NCBI RefSeq assembly: GCF_041296385.1
Contig: NC_091013.1
Coordinates: 9,686,001-9,750,000 of the forward strand
Length of the DNA stretch: 64,000 nucleotides
Direction of reading: 5' to 3'
Source of the DNA: Aphelocoma coerulescens
Taxonomy: Eukaryota; Chordata; Aves; Passeriformes; Corvidae
The notes under the pieces were generated by a model that was not told the origin of the DNA, made no database searches, and was given only the letters and a program-made list of their open reading frames with translations. The translations under genes were made by a program, and so were the position numbers. The stretch's first letter is position 1. Every line of letters begins with the position of its first letter. Positions 49,241 to 62,091 of the stretch are shown here, one piece after another.

Positions 49241-52200
49241 TACTCACCAGCTGGCTCCTGCCTTGACCCAGGCAGCCCTCCCATATGTCCTGCTGGTACC
49301 TTAAAAGCATCATTCAGGCTTAGGCTCTGATCAGACAGATAAGTTCTGCGTGCTCCTTTCCCAGTTGTCATTCAGGGAGGCCACACATTCCTATTGCTCC
49401 TTATATGGGACCATATTTCTGTCACCAAAATACACTTGAATGGTTCCCTGCCTGTGGCCAGGTTGCTTGTTAGTATGAGGTCTAGTCAGAAGTGGAATTG
49501 TACCTTGCAGGTAAGCCAAGCAGAGGGTGTTCACAGTTTGCTTGAGGCATTGAGTGCACATGAGATATAAGAACTGTTCTCCTCTGTGTTACAGAGTATT
49601 ACATTTCATCCACTTTTTTCTCCATTAAACCTAATTACTTATGTGTGATAAATCATTTCTTACAGAATAAAAAAAAATGTATAAATTGAAACACATGAAG
49701 ATACCTGGAATTATCCCTTTCAGTAAAACCTTCACAAGAGGGAAGGAAGATCATATTGGATGGTGGTCTCAAAGACAACCCAGACAGAATCAAGCTAATG
49801 TTATTCTAGCACTTTAATTAGCTAAAGTGTCCTTCACACCTTTGCTATTTTCTTGTTTGGTCTGGAATAATATTCAATAATCTGAGAATGAAAACCAGGG
49901 ATGCAGCTTCTGGGGAAATGTGGATGGAATATCTTATGTGTTTGGAATTACAACACAGAGCTCCCCACTTCCGTATAAATCCCAGGAAATCTCTTACACA
50001 GCCAGGAACAGAGCAGATGCTGAAGAATGAAGGAGACTCCTAGAAAAAACAACAGCATCTTGAAAGAAAAGACAGATGAGCTTCTTGCTCCCTTAGGGGG
50101 AGAACAGAATTGTTTTCTCACTGTATAAGCCTCAATTTTTAACTGATTCTCCAAAGCACATCCCTATCTCTGAAGAAACTGAGATATAGCACTAAAGTTT
50201 TTTTTTTCCCCATCATCTGCAATGAGTCAGATGTAGTTTGGCTCTCTCAGCTTGAAGTAGAGATGCAGCAACTTGAAGGCTATCCCCTAGCAGTACACTC
50301 AATATTGCTGTTCTCTCTTTGAGGGAAAATGCCTTCAGGTTCTTCCATTTCAACAAAATACAGAAACTCTCTTCTTGAGATGATGACAGAAGTCTGAAAT
50401 ACCCAAAACTTGAAAATGCAGCTAGGTGCATTTTTTATATTGAGAACGGTAATACATCATCATACCACCATAGAGGTGGCTTATTATGTGTTTTGCGTGT
50501 TTGCATGTAAAACATTGGGGGCAAATTTTTGTTGTAGTCTGACTCCTTTGAATTGTTATTGCTGATCTCACCTTTAGCAGCTCATGGTTACTTGTACAAG
50601 TCAGTTCCAGGACCAGAGTCCTCATCCTCTGACCAGAGAGTGACAGTCACTGCCAGCTGCATTCAATGTCCAGGAAAGGGCTAGGGTTTATCTACATGGA
50701 GGGGTCTTATCTGCTTGGATGTCTGGGATGTTTTCTTTGTGTCTGTAAAATGTAACTGATACTCCTAAACACCCCCTGTGGTGGATTCAGTGCTGTAGCA
50801 GCGGCAGGGACATGCCAGATAACCATTTGGGGACAGCACACAGGCGGTGTGGAGGGTGCAGCTGAAGTCAGATGCCATGGGTGTGTCTGGTATCAGATGG
50901 CAGCTCTGTGAGCCACGGGACACGGGGAGCCGCGGCGTCAGGCACTGAGGAATGGCTGGGCACTGCCTGCCCCCTCCGCAGCTGCACACAGGGACAGGCA
51001 GTCGTGCTGCTGGGTTTAGGGACCGTGAGACAGCAGCCAGGTTCTCAATGTTAAATCATTGCCTTTTCAGATGAGAATCCCCAAGGAAGCTGCCAAAAAG
51101 TGAAGATGGTAAATACTGACCCAAACTTTCCTACTAAAAAATGCACCATTTTTTGCAAGTTTTTGCATGCAGCACATGACCAGTGACAGGATGACAACAG
51201 TAATGAACCTGCTAGTCTTCAGGAGGTTAAGTGAGAAATTTGACAGCCAGCTGAAATGGGAAAAAGGTCGAAACTGAGCTAACGAGAATCACCAAAATGG
51301 GAATTTGAATAGAGCTCTGATGTTAATACTCTTACACTTTTAATAAGTGCCATAGGATTTCTAATTACCACAGCGTCCAGGAGCTCCACTTGTTCTTTTA
51401 CAATGGTAATGACTACAGCAGAGTAGTCCCTACTAGCAGTATGCCAAGGCAGATGCTCAAAAGTTAATCATGGGGGTAAAGTACCTCTACACATAAGTCC
51501 TCTGTTTTGATTTGCTCTTCAGGTATGTCAAAGTTAAACTTTGTTAGTTTAGCACAGATTAAAAGGAAAACTTGCCGAGTAGGTATTCATTTTATAAAAA
51601 ATATACCCAACTTTTATTTACTTCAACTTCTGTTCAGTGACATTACATTAAGAACCTGCCTGATTCCCATTAGTTTGACATGCTCTTGTACTACGCTGAA
51701 CCACGTGAGGATTTCAGTCACTTTGACCTGAGCAGAAAAATAAAAGAGGGTACTTTTGCTTAAGGCTTTGCAGTTGCTGTTGTTGCTTGGGTTCTTTTAA
51801 CTCTGTCATTGCTGAGGTGTGACTTAGCAAAGACTTGTGATGCTCTGAGTTTCCATGGGAGCTATGTTTTATTTTGGTACAATGAGCAGCACTAGTACAA
51901 CCCAAGTATCAATAATCCATGGTTTTAAAGAAGATGGCTTGTTCCCGAAAGGCTTGATTTGGGGGAAACATTACCATGAAGAGAGGGATTGTTTCTCTCG
52001 TTAACTACAGAACTGTCTGCATCAGAGGTTGTCTAAATGCAGTTTTTGTTTACCTTTACTGAATCTTTGTCGTGCTAGCTGTTCCCAATATTCTGCATTT
52101 TCATGCTGCTAATGTTTTTATGTAAGCTTTGCTATTTTGGGAGTATGAAAGCAGTGCAGTTCCGGCTCTGTAATTAAAGGGTTTCAGTGATCTCTTTTCT

Positions 52201-52789
52201 CTCAGCTGCTGCTCATGAGACTGAGAAAGGAAGGACACAAGTCACAGATAATACAGAGCAAAGCTTCAATTTATCAAAACCACAAGTCTTCAGGGTTATT
52301 TTGGTGATAAAGCTGAAGTCTGTCTACAAAGCATGGTGATCTGAAGGAGAATCTGTGGAGTTTTCCATAAACTGTGGCAAGAGTTGCAAATATAATTTGG
52401 CAGCTCCTCTTTCTTGCTTTTCCAAGTGAATACAGTGCCCATTACAAGGGAACGTGGGAAGCAGTGAAAAATATGATGCTGATACTGGTGATATAACATG
52501 ATGTGTAATGTTTGTGAGTCAGCACTTCTGCTGAAATTGATTGGTTTAAATACATTTGCAAACACTGGGCTGGTTTGCCATGTAGCCCAGGCGAATCAGA
52601 ATTCCATTGTAATTTGGAGAATTAATATTTTTAGGGGATATGAAGGAGACTCGTGAAACATGGTTGACTAGGAGAAAGGCAGCCATAATGTTGTGTATTA
52701 CAAACCAGTTTTATACTGCTGAAACTGGAAAAACCAAACTGAATTACATTATAGGTCCACTAAGAACAAAAAGAAGTTCTCAGGATGTG
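49241..52789. other. Unique non-coding DNA
   Basis: No gene recognised. A GC-richer patch at about 50780-51050 includes CGGCAGGG and CCGCGGCG words and short frames on both strands; it is too small and CpG-poor for a confident CpG island. The remainder is AT-rich unique sequence. Confidence 0.5.
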
Positions 52790-53040
52790 TGGAATTAAAC
52801 TGTGGAACAACTTTTCCGGGATATTTTGCATGTCAGAAAGATTTGCATACAAAAAGCACCTTTGAAAAACTTCTCAGAAGTGAGGTGTTCATCAGCACAA
52901 AGAACCACAGCTGGCTTGTCCATGAGCTGCAAGCTGGACCATGACATAGGGTTACTCTGTTCTGTACCCCCCCTAGACCAGCTGGTCTTGCTTCCCACTG
53001 TTGGGGGCACAGTGCTGGATTAGATGGACCACCCACCCTT
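52790..53040 (+). mobile_element. Old CR1 LINE fragment of a distinct subfamily
   Basis: TGTGGAATTAAACTGTGGAAC at the left edge, a middle with GGTTACTCTGTTCTGTACC, and TTGCTTCCCACTGTTGGGGG followed by CACAGTGCTGGATTAGATGG at the right edge match, in order, an older CR1 type shared with turtles and crocodilians (TAAACTGTGGAACTCATTGCC ... GGCCACTGTTGGAGACAGGA ... TGGACTAGATGGGCC). It lacks the ATTCTATGATT tail of the younger copies and is strongly diverged, so the insertion is probably very old. Confidence 0.6.
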
Positions 53041-56000
53041 GTGTTTAGGGACTGTCTGGAGAAAGAAAGGAATGGGTAAACTGATCCTCATTCAGAAGGA
53101 GATGTGAAACATCAGGTTTCTGCAACCCGTCAGCTTTGTGCTCAGGACTGGATTTCAGTGTTCTTACACTGATAGCAAGGGTTGAATAAGAAATCAGGCA
53201 CTATTACCTGTGTCTTTTGAACTTTTATCATTTCAATCAGCAAACCTCTACAAAGTCATTATAAATTGCAAAACACTGCAAAAAATAAGATAGCAGATAC
53301 GTAAATCAGATGTCATATCGTAAGAACAAATAAAAACAAGGGTAGGAGATTTCTGATAAAAAATCTTATCACCTTATTCAGTTTGGGGAGGAAAAATGGT
53401 GAAAATTCTGAAGGGAAAGGAAAAAGTTGAATTGGTGTCAAACACCTGCCAATATTTAGTGTAGAAATAGAAAGACTATAATTGAAATAAAATTTAAGCT
53501 AACACTTTCCAATTAATAGTTTATCAGTTTACAGGAGGTAAAACTGAGGCATAGGTAGAAGAAGAAAGGGATTAGGATGTGGGCATGTGCATGCACACAG
53601 ACAAACCACAAACCAGGGAGGAAATAAGGCAGTAAGTTCAGCATAATGTAATGTGGGTTGAAAACTTGTCTGCCACCCAGTTAAATACAGACTTAGCAAA
53701 AGATTGTTATAATGAGGATTTCAAATTCATGTGCCTTCAATTATTTTTTAGTTTGTATCTAAATACCAATAGGTTTTCTGGTGATGATAAGCCCTTAAAA
53801 ATATTTGTCCATGGTATTCTAAGTGCAAGCTGAAAACCCTTGTATGTCCTTTGGTCATTATTGTCATGGGATGTAATTCTACTTTGTGTCCAATTGCTTT
53901 TCTGGTTTCTTGTATAAAAGTAAGATAGAGCCGTGGTTTATTAGTTCAGGTTGTTTTTAAGGTCTATGATTTAATAGTATCTGCAATATTTATTAATATA
54001 GTACTTATCCATCTCCTAAATGATTAATAAAAAGATATTGTACTTCTACTGTTAATTTGGACCACAAATGTAGCTGTTAGTATCTGTGAAATCAGCGAGT
54101 GACCGAGCATTTTCAGTAGGCAAACCTTGTGACAGCAAACTTGACTTAGTGAAGAGTAATTTGAGAGGAACAAGTAAAGATCACATCTCATCACTCTCTA
54201 ATAACATATTTACACAATGACTGCAATGACTCAAGAGAGGGCATTAAGAATCATTGCGGAAATTACATGTGTTTTTAAAGTTTGTAATTTTCATTATCTT
54301 GTTCTGTAATGGACTGCAGTGTCTGCAAGCCAGCCGTCATGTACTTTTCATCACTAGGAAGTGCACGGAACATTTTGGTAACTGCATATGCAGGTTTATT
54401 TATTTTAGTGTTGAAAAGTGAAAAAAAAATATAAAAAGAGCATAAATGGAGCTATAATGTTTAGACTAACACTATTTTCTTAACTAACATCCTTGTGAAT
54501 GAACACAGTAAATTTGAACAGTATGTGTTTTCACCATCTGTACTTCAATAATGAGAGCAGCCACCAAGGGAGAATAGGGTATTTAAGTATAGCAGGAAAC
54601 ATCAGTCTGCTGCTCTTAGCCTGAGCTGAATTTTCATCTTTTAGGTGCCTTGATCTTAATTTATGCTCCATTCCTAATTAAATTGTCTTGCTGACATGAC
54701 TCAGAAACCCAGCTTCCTGTGCCTCAGCCTTTATTTCTTCACCCTTGATTGATAATGAATGTGCTTTACCATCATATATTGTTTGGGTCTTGTGAAAGAC
54801 AAACTGAGTTACTATGGACTGCTGCAGTCTGATTGCACAGATGAGCTGCATTGACTATGAAGGGACTTTCAGTTAGTGTTATCAACTATTATGTCATGCC
54901 AGACTTTTAATCCTTCTAAAGAACTTTTTCATTAACTCCCCTTTTAACCAATCAACATCTATCTAAAATTAAAGGTAGCTGACTAGTGAAAAAACCACAT
55001 TTATAGTCATTCATCAGTGGAAAAAAATGGCAGCAAACAGCATGAAATTAAACTTCTGAAATGAAAAATAATATTTAGTTTAATTTTGTGCGCAAGTAAT
55101 TGCTTTTTAGTTCTTGCCACTCTTGAAGTGGGTTTCATTTTTGTCACTGCAGATTTCAAAGAACAAGCAAACAGCAGGCTGCTCGAGATGCCATTCCAGC
55201 ATTTTGGAAAAGGTTAGGATGGATGAACAGAGGTGCCCAAAGAGCTAAATGCTATCAGAAGAAGAAGTGGTGAATGAGGGAAAATTAAGAAAAGGTAGAT
55301 TTAATTTCAAGTATAGCATGTATGGTGCAAGACAGGCTTGCTACTTTACAAAAAAAAAAATATTTTTTTCAGCACATGGGAGCTCAGGAATTACTGGTTT
55401 CAGAAATGTTGCAGTGCTTCTAATGAGTGGATGCATGGCTCTGGACAATGGTTATGCATAGGCAGCAACACTAACTTTTTTTATACTTGCTTATTATTAT
55501 CAGCAGAATGTGCTGACACTTTTGACATTTTCACATTCAAAATATGCTGCAACATGAAAGTGGTTTGTAATTTTCTCCAGCTGGCATGGCTCAGTCCAAA
55601 AAGATATGCTGTTAGAACCAATCTTTAATATCTGGTTGACTCCAAAATACAAAAAAACCCCCAAACCAACCACTCAACCAACCAACAACCAGCCAATAAA
55701 AAAAAAACCCTGCAAAATGAAACCACAACAGGCAAGAACTTGAAAAATTGTATTGTTAGAAAAGAAGAAAAAATCAATTTTTCCCATGTAAATAATCTCT
55801 TACAAGCAGTTTTATCAAAACAAATTGATGCTGTAGTTGCTTTACTCATGTTTGCTATATCACCAAATATAAATTATGAGGACTGTAGTGGTAATTTGTG
55901 TATATGTGTTTGAACGGACTCACCTGAAAGAGAGAGATTGTGTGTGTATGTCTGTGTATGTCCATACAGTATTTATTACATTGGGCAAAAGGGAGCAAAC

Positions 56001-57259
56001 CGAAAGCCCATCATGACATTTTCATGTCATTCACATGGGTCACCTGCAAATGTGAAGCCCGTACCATCCAAGCTAACCAGAAAATGGCTTTCAGAACTTT
56101 TCATTCCCTATGTGGAGCAGAACTGGAGAAATGACAGTGCTTTTGGTTTTCTCATTTATTTACCATAGCACAGGTGAGATTGAAGGGTTTGAGGGTTGGC
56201 TTTGGGTAAGGATGGATGCATGTCCTAGTCACTGCTGAGTTCTGCCCTGCATTTGCCCACCTCAGTATATTTTTGTTTGTCTTCCATTTGTGGATTCTTA
56301 ATCCAGGCCCATTTTCTTTGCCCATCCATGTCTAGACTCTTCTCCTGTAGGATCTCAGAAAATTATGTGGAATACCTCTACCTCACTTCACTAAAGGCTG
56401 CCTTACAATGCCCCAGTCTCAAGGTATTTGAGCCTTTAACCAAGTTCCTGCATCTTCAGCTGGAAAATGCAGGTCCTGCTGCTGTAGCATTAATCTGCAC
56501 AGGTTTTATTCACACAGTATAAGAAGCAGGTTTTGCAGGAGGACAGTTAATTCCAAACATGGAGTTACTCCACGACACACATACAAAAGCCAACGCCTGG
56601 AAATCCCAAAGCTGGCTTTCTACCCAGTTCTACCAGGGCTGCATTTGGGCTATCTTCAAGGGTACTATGAATGTTTAAAACACTGAACAGGGAATCCTCT
56701 GTCTTAGATTAACTCTATGGCTGAAAACAGATCTGCTTATAGTTGCTAGAGATGTGCTAGAACAGAAGATGTTTTCTTCTTAATGGAAAACTGCCTAGGA
56801 TATTTTGTGATGTTGTCCTGGATTTAAACGTGGCTTCTGATGTTTCTTCATTTCATCCATTTTATAGCAAGGAAGAATAAAGTCAATGGAGCTGAGATTG
56901 TTTCTCAAAGGCCAAATTTTACTATAATTTGACAGATTAGGAAACGACAATGTTTCTTCCAACAAAAATGTTGGTGATGTCATAGGTGTACAAGTGAGTA
57001 AGAAGGAAAAGAAAACCAAAAAGCCTGCCCCAGCTCCAAGAAAATGCTTGAACAAAATGATGAGGTTATGCCTAGAGAGAATGAAGCAGCTGTAAAGCAG
57101 TCAAAGAAGGGAGGCTCTGCTCAGTGCCCCAGCCTGCTTTGTGAACTTGGCAAAATTATCACATTTGTTGGTTTTGCTATCTGTTTAAATGAGAAGCTAT
57201 TTAAGCCGTTCTGTCTGTTTTGCTGTTTGCATAAAGCCTGCTGCAATACACAAATGATC
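53041..57259. other. Unique AT-rich DNA with possible regulatory blocks
   Basis: A MIR-like word (TTTACAGGAGGTAAAACTGA) lies at about 53529-53548. The block 54600-54960 contains TAATTA at 54675-54680 and overlapping TGCTGAC (54689-54695) and TGACTCA (54697-54703) sites. C/A-rich simple sequence (CCAACCAACAACC) lies at about 55660-55700. The segment 56860-57120 holds disconnected charged reading frames (for example KKEKKTKKPAPAPRK near 57005) without an intact ORF. No gene is supported. Confidence 0.45.
54600..54960. promoter_or_regulatory. Candidate enhancer with Maf/AP-1 composite
   Basis: A TGCTGAC Maf half-site at 54689-54695 directly precedes a perfect AP-1 site TGACTCA at 54697-54703, 8 bp after a TAATTA homeodomain core at 54675-54680. 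Further TGATTGATAATGAAT at about 54747 adds PBX/HOX-like words. The motif arrangement is visible; regulatory activity is inference only. Confidence 0.2.
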
Positions 57260-57448
57260 TTAGAAGGGGCCCTCTAGAAATAATGAGGTAGAATAATCAT
57301 CATCAGAGCCCAGTATGTCCTGCTTTTTAACAGCAAGCTTCTTCACAGCTTTCAGACATTGCTTCCTTTGCTCTCTGAAGTCAATAAGGGCTTTTTCTTT
57401 TGCAGCCTCCTTGATGCTCAGACAGTTTTTAGTGTCACAGACCCACAC
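57260..57448 (-). other. Exon-like charged ORF, 62 codons (unidentified)
   Basis: The minus strand is open from a GTG codon at 57448 to TAA at 57260. The middle reads SIKEAAKEKALIDFREQRKQ and continues CLKAVKKLAVKKQD, ending in an acidic GSDDDYSTS segment. This composition resembles a charged coiled-coil or nucleolar protein tail more than random translated DNA. There is no ATG, no clear acceptor in the right frame and no recognised family. The plus strand across the same bases also has a strong acceptor (CTTTTTCTTTTGCAG at about 57403). It may be a pseudogene piece or chance. Confidence 0.18.
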
Positions 57449-57891
57449 CTAAATGCTGCTGATGAACAGTAACCATGGTTTTCTTTATCATTCTCATATT
57501 TCTTTCCCAAATATGTTAGTGGAATTGCTCAGGCATGCTTTGATACTATATTAAATTTGAAGCAACTTTTGTTTCAGGAGACACATTTAAAACCAGATAA
57601 AAGTACCGTATGTTTTATTATAATTAGAATTTGCAGTCATGCAAGCTTTGAGAGTTGTCCTTTTTTAAAAAATACTAAAAAATACTAAAATTTGGCTGCT
57701 GAGTATCATTCTTTTTTTTTTAATTTATTTTAAAGAAAGAGCTTTGACTGTTTCTCTCCGTTCCAATAGCGTTATAACTTATGTTTGTAGACTATAATGT
57801 AATTTTATAGACTGTTTCCATTTAGTTTTTATTCCAAGTCTTAGGAAAATTAGTCAAGAGCAGCTTTTTTTTTTTTTTGCATAGGATGCTG
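57449..57891. other. AT-rich spacer
   Basis: Contains the tandem words AAAATACTAAAAAATACTAAAA at about 57668-57690 in part, T runs near 57712 and 57866, and nothing gene-like. Confidence 0.5.
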
Positions 57892-57960
57892 AGCAAGCCA
57901 AGATTAAACAGTTTAAGGAACAAGAATTTCAAACTGCTATCAGAAAAATGAAAGAGGATT
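57892..57960 (+). other. Exon-like segment after strong acceptor (unidentified)
   Basis: A T-run followed by GCATAG leads into an open frame reading DAEQAKIKQFKEQEFQTAIR then KMKED and a TGA stop at about 57959. The charged, helix-favouring composition and the polypyrimidine-AG junction look like a short final coding exon. There is no donor site, no identified upstream exon on this strand, and the length is small enough to arise by chance. Confidence 0.18.
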
Positions 57961-59999
57961 GAGAAAAAAAATTTCCTGCTACCAAGTTAAAAAATAAAAA
58001 TGGCTTCTACATAGCTTCTAAATGATCTTGTAGCTGCTGCTAATTTCCTTCTTAGCTGTAAAGTCCATCATTGCTGAAGAGAGGAAGAAAACTGTAACAG
58101 ACAGTGTTTGGCCAGAGCAAATGAAAACACAAGTGGGATGGTAGTTATGCATGTATAATGAGTAGACAGGGAATTTTCAAAGTATGATGGCATAAATTAC
58201 TTCTCTGAATTTTCAGAACGTGTAAGTTACACGAATAAATACATATCCTCTACATGGAGCGTACTTTGAAATAAATCTGCCTTGCCTATAAAGTTTGAGA
58301 TGTTGCCTCTAATTCAATATGTTCTCCTTGACTGCAGATTATGTCCCCAGTGTCAATATGGGAACAGCTCTCCTCTGTGCCTTAGGAATTCGGAGAATGA
58401 ACAGTGCTAACAAGTGACAAATCTGCTGACATTGCAGCTTAGGAGACACTGACCCAGTCAGCACCTTAAAACTACAGCGACTGCTCTGCTGTTCACAAGT
58501 TTTCAGCATGATACTTCTGCCATGTTTTCTAGGACTGGCCTTTTCCAGGTGAAACAGGATTTCCAAACAGAGATGAATGATTCTGAATGGAGGCTCCCAG
58601 CTCGTGAGAATGGGAAGAATTCTGTTCAAAACCCAAAGTTTCTCCGAAGTTTGAGCTGAAAGCAACTATGGACCTTTTGGCCATACCTATGACACCATGA
58701 ATAAAATGAGGAAAGCAGAGGTACTTTCCTTCATAAGAAGAGGTGACAAATATAAAGCTTATCAGTGAATATTGGCGAGGATGTTATGCACAGTTCCTTC
58801 TCTTATTGTTCAAGGATAACTTTTTTTTAAGGGTTGTAAGGTCTGCTTCTGTTTTTTTAATTACTTCTTTAATGAGTGCTATAAAGAATAAAAACACTTT
58901 GGCAAGATCAAAGAATCCCATATGTTGCTATTGTAAAATGCACAGCAACTGATGAAAGAGTACCCCGATGAATTCAAATACAGATTGGAGGCAAAATAAG
59001 AATAAGAAAGAATCACTCTCTTATTTTATGTTAGCTTTTAGTGTACTTGAGAAATGGCAGAAAGTGATACAAGAACATCACAAAAGCTGCTGCATTCTGT
59101 CCATAAAAACTCAGAACTCAGCAGAATTTTGTTCTGTTTGACCCCAACAGCAGAGGTGTGAATTCTGCAATGACGCATTTGCTAACATTTTCCATTTGAC
59201 ATAAAATCCTGTAATATAAGCGATGTCACCAAACATGAAGATGTTTTAATTAGTGAACATGACTATTCCTGAACTTAATTATAATCTAAAAATATTATGT
59301 ACACAGGAAAAAATATATGGGGTTTTAAAGCTTAATTGAAAATCATAAAAATAGAACTTAATTTAAATTTTAAAGTAAGGCTGTTATTTTCTTATCTTAA
59401 AAGTGAACATTTTGATTCCATGAAAAACTGAAGTTGGCTATGTCATCATAGTCAGGGATGTGAATAAAAGTTTGCTTTGAATTTTCCATTAGTAACATCT
59501 TCTCACAGAAAATCCCACGTTTTACAATTAAGAAATATGTTAAGAAATAGTTTTACTGTTCAAAAAACATTTTCTTAAGACTTTGCATCTGATGAGTTTC
59601 AATATAAGTCATTTGGATGGGCATCTCTTGTGGAAATGTGTATCACATTTGCTGAATATTGTAACCCGCACCAAACCTCCCCCAGATTAATGACCAAGTC
59701 TGTTTACTTGGAAATATTTTTTTTTTCAGGGAGTGCACCCACAAGAAAAGAGAAAATCCAGATTTATAAGGTCTACTAGTCAAGAGAAAGGCTGATTTAA
59801 GCTGTAGTAGAAAATGTGTCTTGAAATGCCTGCAATAGTCATTCCTAGTCTATTTTTTTTTTTTTAACTCCTTAATATATTTTTAAAATGCTATCCTCTT
59901 TAGCAGTAGAAATTTTGGAATCATTTTACTGTTTTATACACAAAAACAAACAAACAAACCAATCAAACCAACCCAACAAACAGCTAAACCCAAAACCCC
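57961..59999. other. Unique AT-rich DNA ending in C/A-rich simple sequence
   Basis: No gene or mobile element is recognised up to about 59940. From about 59942 to 59999 the sequence is CAAACAAACAAACCAATC-type low-complexity DNA that leads into the LTR fragment. Confidence 0.5.
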
Positions 60000-60367
60000 G
60001 AGTGACACAAAGGCAATGGCTCACTACCTCCCACCCACAGACCAGTGTCCATCTCCAAGCAACAGCCACCTTGGGAAAACCCCACTTTCCTCCACCCAGC
60101 TCTGACAGGACACCACATGGTCTGGGACATCCCTTTGGTCAGCTGGGATCAGCTTTCCCAGCTGTGTCCTCTCCCAGCTTCTTGTGTGCCCCAAGTTTGC
60201 TCTCATGCAGGGTACTGTGAGAAACAGAAAAGACCTAGATCCTATGCAAAAGTTGTTCATCAACAGCTAAAACATCCCTGTGTTATCAGCACTGCTTTGG
60301 TCACAAATCTAAAATACAGCATCATGCAGAGTGCTATGAAGAAAATTAGCTGCATGCCAACCACAAT
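60000..60367 (+). mobile_element. ERV LTR fragment (different family)
   Basis: Colinear words include GGCAATGGCTCACTACCTCC, TTTCCTCCACCCAGCTCTGA, GACATCCCTTTGGTCAGCTG, GTGTCCTCTCCCAGCTTCTT, GAGAAACAGAAAAGACC, AAAACATCCCTGTGTTATCA and CTATGAAGAAAATTAGCTGC, ending near CCAACCACA. I recognise this string from an LTR repeated widely in bird genomes, typically ending AACTCTATCCCAGCC..CA. It is 5'-incomplete and diverged. Two overlapping frames (110 and 144 codons) cross it and have no coding meaning. Confidence 0.6.
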
Positions 60368-62091
60368 AAATAAAGTAATATTACCTAAGATTGTCTGTAA
60401 GCCTCTGGCTAAAGGTGGGTTTTATTTTTTCTTCAGAATTCAGAAGAATCTTTCTAAATATACGCCTTCAAAGGAATAGATCTTTCAAGGAAACCAAAAT
60501 AAAGTAGATGCTGTTTTCCCCTCCCAAAAAACAGTGTCTTGTAGATAAATCTTTTTGCCTTGAAGACAAGAGATCAAATTTGGGTTACCACGAATGGCAT
60601 CATGACATACCAGAGAGAAGATGAATTCTGAGGAACTGCTAACAAATTATATAATTAAATTACAAATGCAGCTACAAAAGAACAGCAAATGAGTGTATGA
60701 TCATATTTTCCATGTCAACAAACAATTAGAGATGTGATTTGGACATGCCAAAAGAATATTCAAGGACATCAAACACATAAAAGATAATTAATGGCCATTA
60801 TGAGAATAATGTTATTGGGAGCAGGAAGGCAAAGTTTGTGACAAGCAGACTTGCAAAGCATCCAGAACAGCAAGTTCAGGAAAGCAAGCTGGCCAGGTGT
60901 TCAATACATTTAGTGACAGAAAAGGGGATAAAGAGCCAGAGGAAGCAGTTAATTGCATAATAGTTTGTTTGTTTTTTTTTTTTAACAAGAAACAATGTTA
61001 TGTTAAGAGGCAGAGGGAGAGAAGACTAATTATTAGGAAAAAATTTTAAAGCAGAGTAAAAACAGGATCATAGTTCAAACCAGAGAAGGGAAAAGACAGA
61101 AGCAGGTAGGATCACCGGTCCATCTCAAGGCAAAAGGACTATTTCATTGGGAATGTCTCAAAATAAATGAACATCTGAAAATAAAAACGTGATAGAAAAC
61201 CTGAAAAATTATGTTCCAGCTGTTAATCTGGATTTTCTTTTTATTTGTGGCTGTCCTAAGCTTTTTCAGGGATACAGGGAAGCTCAATGATGGATGACAA
61301 TTGATGTTTCTCAACATGGTTTTCACACCGTTCTTGATTGTACCTGCAACTTTAATACACCCCTTTCTTCATTTTTTTAAGCACACAGATAAGCATCATA
61401 CAGATTCAAGAGTAATAAACTCTCTTATTTGTCTATGTATTTCAGTACTCTTTAAAGAATGATCAAAAGAAACCAAGAGCACTTCTTTCCACTTTTACAA
61501 ATGATGTCTCATACCCATCATTCCAGGCAGGAAAATGTACAAAAGTCCTTTGACAAAGCATAAATCCCTTCTGAAAACTTTTCATCCAGTCAGTAGTTTA
61601 TACTAATACTCTTCATTACAGCCCAGCATTTGACCCCTATTCCTCTATCTGAGTAACTACTTCAATAAGTAATTCCATTTCTTTGGCTGGAATCCCGTTT
61701 AACTATGCTCTTGACTCACTTGTGAGCCTAACTGCTCACTGCTGATAGCAGAGGATTTAGCATTTCAGCTCATATGTCAAATAGAGTTTGACTGCTTAAC
61801 TTTTTTCTTCTTACACACTGTGAAATAACTCCCAGAAGAAAAAGTTTCACATGGTAAAGACTTTAGGCAGGAAAAGAAGTCAAGAACTCACAATCAATCA
61901 AATAGATCAAGTACTTTCAAAAATAGTATTTGTTTTAAAGATAAATTGGGTAACAATGAAATTGACATTCTATAATTCAGTGAAATTGTATTCAGGCAGC
62001 TTAGCTAGAAAGATAGCAACAGACTGGTAAATTAATTCTAACTTGTAAGGAAAATCATAGGAAAAGGAACTGTGACAGTCTTGGGTAAGAT
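60368..62091. other. Unique AT-rich DNA
   Basis: No gene or mobile element recognised. A T run near 60969-60982 and several short frames without domains are all that is seen. Confidence 0.55.
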
